From an uncultured Flavobacteriaceae bacterium (GTDB lineage Bacteria; Bacteroidota; Bacteroidia; Flavobacteriales; Flavobacteriaceae): a stretch of 64,000 nucleotides of DNA. The stretch is taken from NCBI GenBank assembly GCA_947493175.1, contig CANLQD010000005.1, positions 248,001 to 312,000 on the forward strand, read 5' to 3'. The notes beneath the pieces are model-generated. The model saw only the letters and a list, made by a program, of their open reading frames with translations, made no database searches and was not told where the DNA came from. Position numbers and translations under genes: made by a program. This document shows positions 16,141-23,279 of the stretch, piece after piece (the stretch's first letter is position 1; every line of letters begins with the position of its first letter).

Positions 16141-16471
16141 TTGAATCTTGATTGTGCTTTCCCCTCATTTTATCAATGATATGTTGTGGCAAATCTTTTT
16201 TACCCTTTCGTGCTACCATTCTTAAGCTTTCTATTTCCTCAGTGATATCGTGTTCAAACATCGTAAGGACTTTAGGCTCTTTATGGAATGTATTATTGAT
16301 AATAGCAAGAGGGTCAATTGATACGTTATCTAACTTATAATCATAATCTTCATATAATTTATTAAACCTATCAAGTTCAATTTCATTACTAGGAAATAAG
16401 AAACCTGTTGAACCTAACCAACTATCCAAATCTCCAACTTCAATCAGTTCTATTTTTTTAGGCTTGGCCAT
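16127..16471 (-). CDS. Small charged protein between sigma factor and ImmA peptidase
   Basis: A 114-residue acidic protein without a recognised domain. It starts MAKPKKIELIEVGDLDSWLG, carries a DEYKLD-like acidic central part (LYEDYDYKLDNVSIDPLAI) and a helical C-terminus (HDITEEIESLRMVARKGKK) ending in an acidic tail. It overlaps both neighbours by 14 bases, so the three proteins are made in a coupled way. It could be an anti-sigma factor or adaptor presented to the peptidase; this is inference from gene order only. Confidence 0.6.
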   Translation of the reverse strand: MAKPKKIELIEVGDLDSWLGSTGFLFPSNEIELDRFNKLYEDYDYKLDNVSIDPLAIINNTFHKEPKVLTMFEHDITEEIESLRMVARKGKKDLPQHIIDKMRGKHNQDSSDEE

Positions 16472-17141
16472 TCATAATATTTAAATAGTTAGTAACGTGT
16501 CTATGTGCATCACCGTAGTAGGTGTTAACTGATTTTTGTGTTAATCCCAGTTTTTCTCTCAGCAGTTTAGTGATGGTGCGAGGTATTTTTTTACCTTCTT
16601 TCTGATAAGCGCGATAGGTAAAATAAATAATCCTGTGTTTTTCTGATAATTGCGTCAAAGCCTTTTCTATAGTTTGTAGTTTAGCCCTAACCTCTCTTTT
16701 TGCTTCAACATCCGGAGCATCAAATCTCTCTAAAAGTCCATCTGCGTCATTAACGAGGCTTAAATCCTCTTCTTTAGTAGGCTCCGCGCAGGTATTTAGC
16801 TCGCCGTATTTTATTAACTGTGTGTATAGAATACGACACATCCAAATAAGTATACCCTTGTCCAAAATTTTAGACTTGGACTTCTCCTTTTTAAAAGTTG
16901 GGTACTTCCATACTCTTGAAAAAGTACAATTTGCGATTTCCAAAGCTACCACCTCACTGTATCCATACTTGTTACAATAAATCTCTGATTTACGTTTCAA
17001 ATCTTTCTCAAAACGGTAACAGAATTCTACAAAAGCTTTCTGAGCCTCAGCAGGGAATTCATCTTTAAAAGATATGTACTCCAGCAGTTCAATACTAGGC
17101 GTTTCCGCAAATTCTATGTCTTGTTTTGTATTAGTATTCAT
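16458..17141 (-). CDS. Sigma-70 family (ECF-like) RNA polymerase sigma factor
   Basis: A 227-residue sigma factor. Region 2 is seen at about residues 35-110 (AFVEFCYRFEKDLKRKSEIY, VALEIANCTFSRVWKYP, WMCRILYTQLIKYGE). Region 4 is at about 160-220 (ALTQLSEKHRIIYFTYRAY, then KLGLTQKSVNTYYGDAHRHV), with an unusual insertion between the two region-4 helices. It heads a - strand operon with the linker and ImmA peptidase and diverges from the CBASS region. An inverted repeat lies between its ATG and the + strand genes. It may drive CBASS or element genes, but no promoter pair proves this. Confidence 0.78.
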   Translation of the reverse strand: MNTNTKQDIEFAETPSIELLEYISFKDEFPAEAQKAFVEFCYRFEKDLKRKSEIYCNKYGYSEVVALEIANCTFSRVWKYPTFKKEKSKSKILDKGILIWMCRILYTQLIKYGELNTCAEPTKEEDLSLVNDADGLLERFDAPDVEAKREVRAKLQTIEKALTQLSEKHRIIYFTYRAYQKEGKKIPRTITKLLREKLGLTQKSVNTYYGDAHRHVTNYLNIMNGQA

Positions 17142-17143
17142 CT

Positions 17144-17177
17144 ATATACCAAAACGGATATATCTATTATGGTATAT
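17144..17177. promoter_or_regulatory. Inverted repeat in the sigma/CBASS divergent region
   Basis: Perfect arms ATATACCA (17144-17151) and TGGTATAT (17170-17177), 18 bases apart, start 3 bases upstream of the sigma-factor ATG. The placement between divergent transcripts suits an operator controlling the sigma-linker-peptidase operon and perhaps the + strand genes. Confidence 0.45.
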
Positions 17178-17284
17178 GAGTGAAAGGCGCTCACAAACCT
17201 TTGGATTAAACAATAAAATTAGGTGCTAATAACTATAGGGAGTATTCAAATATAGAAAATTCCCTTAAAATTAAAAATGAAATT

Positions 17285-17410
17285 ATGGCAAAAGATTCAT
17301 CAGGAAAAAAGTTCAATAGAATACCCGAACACAAAAGAAAAGTTGGAGGGAAAACAATCACAGTAAAAGAACATATTAGAAGCAACCGAAAGGATAGTAA
17401 AGGCAAGTGA
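17285..17410 (+). CDS. Small basic protein ahead of CBASS
   Basis: A 41-codon ORF (MAKDSSGKKFNRIPEHKRKV, then GGKTITVKEHIRSNRKDSKG). It is strongly basic and has the pattern x-P-x-H-K-R-x-V-x-G-K-x-I-x-V-K-x-H-x-R, seen in small basic hypothetical proteins. It lies on the CBASS strand in the sigma/CBASS divergent region. Whether it is translated is not shown by the sequence alone, although the balanced composition and clean start argue for a real gene. Confidence 0.45.
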   Translation: MAKDSSGKKFNRIPEHKRKVGGKTITVKEHIRSNRKDSKGK

Positions 17411-17440
17411 TGAGCGGAACTCCACAGCTCTGAATGGAGA

Positions 17441-17620
17441 ATGTATAATTTAAATAATTCATTTATGAATAGCATCAATTTCTCCAAAGGAGAGCTTAGA
17501 GTATGTCATAAGAACAATTGTGTGAATGTTAAGGGTGATATAGCAAAAGCTATCGTCTTTGGTATTGCAACCCTTGTTGTTATAAGTGGCATATCTACAT
17601 TGTTGGAGCAATCCAATTAA
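17441..17620 (+). CDS. Small single-pass membrane protein ahead of CBASS
   Basis: A 59-codon ORF with a polar N-terminal half containing two Cys (VCHKNNCVNV) and one C-terminal membrane helix (about residues 36-55, GDIAKAIVFGIATLVVISGI), ending LLEQSN. It lies 30 bases after the basic small ORF and 102 bases before the CD-NTase. Size and topology resemble small membrane-active peptides or anti-sigma-like tails, but no family is recognised. Confidence 0.45.
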   Translation: MYNLNNSFMNSINFSKGELRVCHKNNCVNVKGDIAKAIVFGIATLVVISGISTLLEQSN

Positions 17621-17722
17621 AAATTTAGCTATGATGGTCTTACATAAATGAACATCATAGCTAAATAATTAAAAATCAACACAAAAAGAAGCCATTTTGT
17701 CATAGTTTAAAAAATTTCAAGA

Positions 17723-18748
17723 ATGGTGCGAAAATTGAAACAATTTGTTAAGAAAATATTAAAGAAAATGAAATTAGATAATAACGGTCTTCGTCCCTTT
17801 ATTGATAAAATAAGGCTACACAAAGACAATATGACAAAATATAGAGACCAGATTAATAACTTAAAAATAAAACTAGAAGACAAAATTCAAAATGACGATA
17901 GTAATGGTCTTAAGGTTACAAAATATCTTTTAGCTGGTTCTTGGAAAAAACATACTATTCTCAGACCTACAGGAGATAATCCGATTGATATTGATTTGGT
18001 TCTTTTTGTTTCTGGTGATGATAATATACAAAACGACCTAACAAAGCTGCACGATTTTATCGTTGAATACTTAAAAGAGATTTATCCACAAAAAGATATC
18101 AACAGAGATGTTGATGCTGAGGGTAATACAAAATCAATAAAAATTCGCTTTTCAGGGTCAGGATTAGAAGTAGATATTGTGCCTGTTGTACCGTTAGAAA
18201 GTCCAGATAAATATGTTTGGCAACCGCAACGTGGCGGAGGAGGAAAATATATTACAAGCGTTGAAAATCATTTGGATTTTTCAGTTAGCCTGAGAAAAAA
18301 TAATCCATCGTATACATCAATAGTCAGAGCACTGAAATGGTGGAAAAATTACAAGGAACTTAAACCGTATGATGATGAACCAGGAATTTCTTCATTTTCT
18401 ATCGAATTAATTGTAGCTTACTTAGATATCAATAGAGGCATTGAGACTGATATTGAAGAAGGTATTATTAGATTTTTCCAGTTTTTGAGCGAATCAAATT
18501 TCCCCAATATTAAGTTTGACCACGCGATAAATAATATACCCTATTATAACACTCCTATCTACATAGCAGACGATACGAATAATGAAAATAACGCTGCTAA
18601 AAAAATTGATAGTACTAGATGGAATGAAATAATCGAAGAAGCAGAAGATGCCTTTGACTCATTAAATCTAGCCCAATCAAGAAATAATGAAGGCGCAACT
18701 ATTGAGGAATGGAAGCGTGTTTTTGGTCCAACTTTTAGTTTAAATTAA
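17723..18748 (+). CDS. CBASS CD-NTase (cGAS/DncV-like nucleotidyltransferase)
   Basis: A 341-residue nucleotidyltransferase that should make a cyclic oligonucleotide signal on phage infection. The active-site signature is complete: G72-S73 in LAGSWKKHTILRPTGD, D89 and D91 in PIDIDLVLFV, and D151 in LEVDIVPVV. The helical spine and C-terminal lobe (LKWWKNYKELKPYDDEPGIS, then SFSIELIVAYLDINRGIE) follow the OAS-like fold. The ATG at 17723 gives a basic N-terminal extension; an internal ATG at 17768 is possible. Gene order (HORMA and TRIP13 next) places it with type III CBASS CD-NTases. The exact clade and product need alignment. Confidence 0.92.
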   Translation: MVRKLKQFVKKILKKMKLDNNGLRPFIDKIRLHKDNMTKYRDQINNLKIKLEDKIQNDDSNGLKVTKYLLAGSWKKHTILRPTGDNPIDIDLVLFVSGDDNIQNDLTKLHDFIVEYLKEIYPQKDINRDVDAEGNTKSIKIRFSGSGLEVDIVPVVPLESPDKYVWQPQRGGGGKYITSVENHLDFSVSLRKNNPSYTSIVRALKWWKNYKELKPYDDEPGISSFSIELIVAYLDINRGIETDIEEGIIRFFQFLSESNFPNIKFDHAINNIPYYNTPIYIADDTNNENNAAKKIDSTRWNEIIEEAEDAFDSLNLAQSRNNEGATIEEWKRVFGPTFSLN

Positions 18749-18749
18749 T

Positions 18750-19265
18750 ATGTATAGTACACAAACAAATACGAATACTTATACCGTGGTAGATATTCGT
18801 AAAACTTTTGAAAATTGCGAAGCTGATATTCGCACAATAGCTCGAAGAACTGGAAAATGGTCAACCGACTATGTAGACAATATAATGCACGACGTTATTA
18901 AGCTTGCAGAAAATAAATATTTGAATACAGTAGATATCGCTTTATTGAGAGATTCCGATAATAAGGTCTTAAGGGCTTCCAAGTTTAAAATAAATGAAGA
19001 TGGAAATTCAACCGATAGTGACAGGGCTGGGCGTAATAATGATTGGCAGAATATAGATAATACCCATCTTACAGTAATCTTATCATATTCTTCAAAATGG
19101 CATAATTTGACCTCTCAGCAAAAAAGAGATTTTCAGAATAATAATAACTTTAAAGTCAGTTGGAGTTCATCATCTATTGACAATTCCTTTCCACATTTAA
19201 GCAATAGCAATGCTCAACTATATTCCAGCAAAGGTTACGAACTGAAAAAAACCAATTATAAATAA
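18750..19265 (+). CDS. cap7: CBASS bacterial HORMA-domain protein
   Basis: A 171-residue protein without its own obvious motif, called HORMA from size, fold pattern and position between a CD-NTase and a TRIP13-like ATPase. The N-terminal helices (IRKTFENCEADIRTIARRTG, WSTDYVDNIMHDVIKLAENK) and the strand LNTVDIALLRDSDNKVLRAS match bacterial HORMA proteins, which sense peptides and activate the CD-NTase. The flexible C-terminal part (NAQLYSSKGYELKKTNYK) could be the safety-belt or closure segment. It begins 1 base after the nucleotidyltransferase stop. Context carries most of the weight in this call. Confidence 0.72.
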   Translation: MYSTQTNTNTYTVVDIRKTFENCEADIRTIARRTGKWSTDYVDNIMHDVIKLAENKYLNTVDIALLRDSDNKVLRASKFKINEDGNSTDSDRAGRNNDWQNIDNTHLTVILSYSSKWHNLTSQQKRDFQNNNNFKVSWSSSSIDNSFPHLSNSNAQLYSSKGYELKKTNYK

Positions 19266-20149
19266 TGGCGACAATATTTGATAATACTATAGAACTTCCA
19301 AATAAGGAAATTCAAACTCAAACTGAATTTTTAGTCGGTTTTGAAAGCAAGTTTAATAGAATTTACAATAATCTTAAATTACTTCTGGACCAAGATAGTT
19401 TAACTGAATGGAGCAAAAAACATCATTCAGTAGAACTTCCAATTATAAAACAATTAAAGGAGAAGTATCCCTTGATTATACTGGCTGGTGATGCTGGAAC
19501 TGGTAAAACTATTTCTGCTGCTGCAATAGCAGATAGAATGACCAGAGAGCTTAAAAAAGAAGGTTTTTTTCTTAAACTAAGTACTAGAGTTAGAGGGGAA
19601 GGCCTCCACGGGGAAATGGGAAAACTAGTAAATGAAGCTTTTTCACAATTGAAGCAACAAGCAGGTAAAAGACGTTTTGCCTTTTTATTGATAGACGAAG
19701 CAGATGCTATTGCTACCACGAGAGCTACAAACCAGATGCATCAAGAAGAAAAAGCTGCTGTAAACACATTAATTCAAAAAATCGACGAAATAAGGGAAAT
19801 GAATGGTAGAGCCATAATTTTTATGTCAACCAATAGGCTACATTTCATTGATGAAGCAATTTTAAGAAGAGCAGCGGTTATCTTAGAATTTAAACGACCA
19901 ACTTTTGAGGAATGCAAAGAGTTGTATTCACAAAGCTTGAACGGATTAAGCTTTACAACTGAACAATTAGATGAATTGGCTAAAATGTCTATAGCCGAAG
20001 GCAAATCAGGCTTAGGTTATTCATTCTCTGATATTCGCTTAAAAGTTTTGCCAGAAGCAATTGCCAACGCGTTCCCAAATAAGCCATTATCTTTTTCTAT
20101 TCTAAAAGAAACTATTAATTCAATTAAACCAAGTCCTGAAATAAAATGA
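19265..20149 (+). CDS. cap6: CBASS TRIP13-like AAA+ ATPase
   Basis: A 294-residue AAA+ protein with Walker A GDAGTGKT (75-82), Walker B LLIDEADAIATTR (141-153), sensor 1 MSTNR (187-191) and arginine fingers RR (201-202). In type III CBASS, the TRIP13-like ATPase disassembles HORMA-CD-NTase complexes to switch the system off. The pore-loop region GEGLHGEMGK (111-120) fits. The start overlaps the HORMA stop (TAATG) and the stop overlaps the effector start (ATGA), so stoichiometry is probably coupled. Confidence 0.92.
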   Translation: MATIFDNTIELPNKEIQTQTEFLVGFESKFNRIYNNLKLLLDQDSLTEWSKKHHSVELPIIKQLKEKYPLIILAGDAGTGKTISAAAIADRMTRELKKEGFFLKLSTRVRGEGLHGEMGKLVNEAFSQLKQQAGKRRFAFLLIDEADAIATTRATNQMHQEEKAAVNTLIQKIDEIREMNGRAIIFMSTNRLHFIDEAILRRAAVILEFKRPTFEECKELYSQSLNGLSFTTEQLDELAKMSIAEGKSGLGYSFSDIRLKVLPEAIANAFPNKPLSFSILKETINSIKPSPEIK

Positions 20150-20991
20150 TAAGAAAAATACTCCAAGCAATACTTGCAATAGGGCTGTTAATATATGGCT
20201 ACTTCTTTTTATCCGGCTCGGACCTACAGCCTGAATTCATAGGAGCTGGCGTAATAGGTTTGCTCACTCTTCTAGCTTTACTTGTTGAATCTGTTATAAC
20301 TAACCGAAAGAGGTTAGGACTTATGATTTATTGTAAATGGTTGAGTCTAAGAAAACAAAAAATAAGGTTTTCAATGTCCTACCTTTATCGAATAAAGGTT
20401 GATGACAAATATCTTTTAGTTAAGAACAGTAATTTTCCACATTATCAATTGGTTGGTGGAAAATATAAAATTTTGGATGGTACGAGGTCATTTCTACAAA
20501 AGGAATTTGACGCTATTGATGACCCGAAGCTACCAAATAAAGACTTAATGAAAGATGACTTTGCCTTATTTATTCCAGCAAGCAAAGCAATTAAGTTTCT
20601 CGACTGGTTCAACAAAGGAGAGGACCGTGAGATTAGTCACTGGAGAGAGTTTTACGAAGAATTAATTGAAGGTAAAGCGAAATTATTGGACAAAGAAAAA
20701 TTTCCATATATAAATTATAACTTCAGAGGAAGAGTGCGAACACCCGTAAAAAGGACTCCAGGCTGGGATTGTTATGAGATTCTACAGTATGACATACTTG
20801 ATATCATTCCTACACCCGAGCAAAGGCAAGAATTAAAAAAGCTCCAAGAAAAGGGAGATAAAAAATACCATAAATGGGCTGATGAAGAATTAATTCAATG
20901 TTTGGGTCACGACAATAGAGAAAAAAAGCAAGTATATGATATTGGCATTCATACTAAATGGGCATTGAATATGAAATGGAGCAAAGAATAA
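20146..20991 (+). CDS. CBASS effector: two TM helices plus SMODS-associated NUDIX-like domain
   Basis: A 281-residue protein. Two membrane helices lie at about residues 4-23 (ILQAILAIGLLIYGYFFL) and 31-50. The cytosolic part begins like a NUDIX hydrolase: YLYRIKVDDKYLLVKNS at 79-95, YQLVGGKYKI at 100-109, then FLQKEFDAI where the REUxEE helix should be, with a degraded catalytic box. This matches the 2TM-NUDIX class of CBASS effectors (Cap16-like), in which the NUDIX-like domain senses the cyclic nucleotide and the helices disrupt the inner membrane. It overlaps the ATPase gene and is followed after 1 base by a UPF0489 gene. Confidence 0.8.
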   Translation: MIRKILQAILAIGLLIYGYFFLSGSDLQPEFIGAGVIGLLTLLALLVESVITNRKRLGLMIYCKWLSLRKQKIRFSMSYLYRIKVDDKYLLVKNSNFPHYQLVGGKYKILDGTRSFLQKEFDAIDDPKLPNKDLMKDDFALFIPASKAIKFLDWFNKGEDREISHWREFYEELIEGKAKLLDKEKFPYINYNFRGRVRTPVKRTPGWDCYEILQYDILDIIPTPEQRQELKKLQEKGDKKYHKWADEELIQCLGHDNREKKQVYDIGIHTKWALNMKWSKE

Positions 20992-20992
20992 T

Positions 20993-21778
20993 ATGATAAA
21001 ATTTAGAAACCCTTACCATATTGAACCTCCAGGTTCTTTACGTCAAATCTTATCGCATCCAATGAATGAAAATAGTGCTATTGAATTAGCAATTTTTCAA
21101 GAACATAGATATGCTTTTTTCTTTTGGAATAAATGGAATAGAGAAAAACAAATGACTATTCCACCATGCCTAGTTTCTTTAGACTGGCATCAGGATTTAT
21201 GTTATCCTTGTGAAACTGAAAAAAAATGGCTTAATGAACTTGATTTATCCAGTGATGCAGATGTTTCAGTATTTTCTTGGGCAAAACTAAATAGTCTCAA
21301 TGATGGACATATATTGGCAGCGGCACATCTAAATCTTATAGGTAATATATATGTTCATTGCAGACAAGAACCTTTTAATGGAGCATGGGATGATGAAGAG
21401 TTGATAGACAAATTTGGGAATACACATCTAATCAAAAAGTTCAAAAGATTAGAGGAGCTTGAAGACTTCATGCTAAAATCAAATGAAGAAGAAGTATTTT
21501 TTGATATTGATTTGGATTTCTTTGTTTTGGATAGCGGTTTACATAATGGCAATTTTGATTTTACTTATTTAAAGAAAAATGAGATTCAGGATATTCTCAA
21601 CTACAAAAAACCTTTAATAAATTGGATATTTAATAGGTTACTTGGCTTTACAATAGCTACTGAGCCTGAACATTGCGGAGGACTTTTAAAAAGTAATGAA
21701 TTTCTTGATATGGTAAACAAAGCCTACTTTGAACCAGAACTATTCTCTCCTAATTGTACTTGGAAATGGAAGAATTAA
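20993..21778 (+). CDS. UPF0489 (C5orf22-like) protein with arginase-like metal motifs, fifth gene of the CBASS operon
   Basis: A 261-residue soluble protein with UPF0489 landmarks: LVSLDWHQDLCYP (D64, H66, D68), EVFFDIDLDFFVLD (D171, D173, D175) and FTIATEPEHCGG (E224, E226, H227, C228). The DxHxD and DxDxD pairs resemble the binuclear metal site of arginase/HDAC-fold hydrolases, so a metal-dependent hydrolase acting on an amide, guanidine or related bond is plausible; this is inference. It starts 1 base after the effector stop, so it is almost surely cotranscribed. UPF0489 is not a component of the CBASS types I know. A role as regulator, second effector or signal modifier is open. Confidence 0.72.
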   Translation: MIKFRNPYHIEPPGSLRQILSHPMNENSAIELAIFQEHRYAFFFWNKWNREKQMTIPPCLVSLDWHQDLCYPCETEKKWLNELDLSSDADVSVFSWAKLNSLNDGHILAAAHLNLIGNIYVHCRQEPFNGAWDDEELIDKFGNTHLIKKFKRLEELEDFMLKSNEEEVFFDIDLDFFVLDSGLHNGNFDFTYLKKNEIQDILNYKKPLINWIFNRLLGFTIATEPEHCGGLLKSNEFLDMVNKAYFEPELFSPNCTWKWKN

Positions 21779-21872
21779 TGAAACTTTCACTTGCTCAATA
21801 AAACCTTGATTTCCATCATTATAAATATTATGACCTGCTTTAAACACTTCACCACCTCAATCCCCAACTCTT

Positions 21873-22517
21873 TCATAATTTTTCGATTTTTTTAATTAAA
21901 CCTTCCAAAATCGTTAAGGCCAAAGCTCGATACGATTCTGGCTTTTGATAAAAATTACTCTCATCCTGATTACTTAAAAAACCCAATTCTAAAAGCGCAG
22001 AAGTACAATAACCAATTGTTTCACACAATACCTGAAAATTCGAAAACTTCACACCCCTACTCTCAAAACCCAACTCTTGGTTAAGAGCAGTTTGTAATTG
22101 AAAAGCAAACCAGATGGATGCTCTAGAATTTGCCGATTGCTTTTTTGAAACATAGACTTCAACACCTCTAGCATTAGAATTATCCGAATGATTACAATGT
22201 AAAGAGACAAACAAATCCGCATTAAGGATTTTGGCCAGTTTTGTTCTATCCGATAACGAAATGAGTGTATCGGTGTACCTGGTTAAGTAAATATTCAAAG
22301 GGGTATCTAATTCTTTATTTAGCTTCAGAATGGCATTTGCAATATTGAGTACCACATCCTTTTCTTGGATGCCATTTACGCCTATTGCGCCCGAATCTTT
22401 TCCACCGTGTCCAACATCAATTACAATTCGTTTTTGAGTACTCGATTTCTGTCCAAAAATGATGCACATTTTTAAGAGCAAAATCACAAAACTGATGTTT
22501 TTGAGCACTTTTTTCAT
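21873..22517 (-). CDS. N-acetylmuramoyl-L-alanine amidase (Amidase_3)
   Basis: A secreted zinc amidase that cleaves the peptide stem from peptidoglycan. Motifs are VIDVGHGGKDSGAIG (first His), QEKDVVLNI (Glu), LFVSLHCNHSD (second His) and LLELGFLSNQDE (catalytic Glu). The start at 22517 gives a clean signal peptide (MKKVLKNISFVILLLKMCII); an ATG at 22544 adds nine residues. It stands upstream of and divergent from traE, the usual site for a cell-wall enzyme that opens a path for the mating apparatus. Confidence 0.92.
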   Translation of the reverse strand: MKKVLKNISFVILLLKMCIIFGQKSSTQKRIVIDVGHGGKDSGAIGVNGIQEKDVVLNIANAILKLNKELDTPLNIYLTRYTDTLISLSDRTKLAKILNADLFVSLHCNHSDNSNARGVEVYVSKKQSANSRASIWFAFQLQTALNQELGFESRGVKFSNFQVLCETIGYCTSALLELGFLSNQDESNFYQKPESYRALALTILEGLIKKIEKL

Positions 22518-22623
22518 TTTCAATTTTGTGGTTATCAACAACATTCTTTCAAAAACTCATAGCATTTGATGCCAATTAATAGCAAATAAATTCAATTGAT
22601 TTCAAATAATATTTTATTCACAA

Positions 22624-22656
22624 ATATTTGATTTTCAGTTATTTATAATCAAATAT
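22624..22656. promoter_or_regulatory. Inverted repeat between amidase and tra operon
   Basis: Arms ATATTTGAT (22624-22632) and ATCAAATAT (22648-22656) with 15 bases between, about 50 bases upstream of traE and in the divergent region with the amidase gene. It is a candidate operator for the transfer operon; the A/T-rich composition keeps confidence low. Confidence 0.35.
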
Positions 22657-22706
22657 ATGTAAATTTCTCATAACGAAAACAACACAAAATTTTAAACCGT
22701 TACGTT

Positions 22707-22994
22707 ATGAAAAAATCAATCTATTTAGCATCACTTTTTTCGCTCTTATCCACTTCGCTTTTTGCTCAAATTGGTGGCATTGAAGATTCAGTTAATGATG
22801 TAGGCGATACCATCAGAACCATATTTCCCATTTTACTAGGTGTCATCTTTCTTGTTGGCTTCTTATTTAATGCGGGACACTTCTTTGGTGAAAATGCTGA
22901 CCTTAAAAAAGGAATTACCAGAGTTCTCGTCTTTGTTTTGATTGCTGGTGCAGTAGTCGGAATCTTCACTTACCTCATAGGAATTGTTGTGTAA
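22707..22994 (+). CDS. traE: TraE-like conjugation protein (DUF4134)
   Basis: A 95-residue membrane protein with a cleavable signal (MKKSIYLASLFSLLSTSLFAQ) and two C-terminal helices (IFPILLGVIFLVGFLFNAGHF and VLVFVLIAGAVVGIFTYLIG). This is the DUF4134/TraE pattern, a VirB2-like pilin or membrane component in Bacteroidetes elements. It is the first gene of the mating-pair operon, and its stop abuts the traF ATG with no gap. Confidence 0.9.
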   Translation: MKKSIYLASLFSLLSTSLFAQIGGIEDSVNDVGDTIRTIFPILLGVIFLVGFLFNAGHFFGENADLKKGITRVLVFVLIAGAVVGIFTYLIGIVV

Positions 22995-23279
22995 ATGAAA
23001 CGGTTCGAGGTCTATAAAAACATCAGGAAACGGGCGGTCATTTTTGGCTTGCCCATTTCCCTGTTTGCCTTAATGATGGTTTCCATTTTGGCCTCGTTGC
23101 TCATTATCATATTCTCTTTCAGCTTCGGGATAATTATAGGTGTACTGGTATTTAATGCTGGGCTTTACGTGGCATTGACGAGAATAACCCATAACCCTCA
23201 ACTCTTTCAGATGGCTAAAGCCTTCCCAAGAATACTAAGCAACAAAAAAAACTCTGGCTTCGATTATGAACAAGATTAA
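22995..23279 (+). CDS. traF: TraF-like conjugation protein (DUF4133)
   Basis: A 94-residue protein beginning MKRFEVYKNIRKRAVIFGLP, with two hydrophobic helices (LFALMMVSILASLLIIIFSF and GIIIGVLVFNAGLYVAL). It is the VirB3-like DUF4133 family. The ATG follows directly on the traE stop, and its end overlaps traG by 14 bases, as usual for the VirB3-VirB4 pair. Confidence 0.9.
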   Translation: MKRFEVYKNIRKRAVIFGLPISLFALMMVSILASLLIIIFSFSFGIIIGVLVFNAGLYVALTRITHNPQLFQMAKAFPRILSNKKNSGFDYEQD

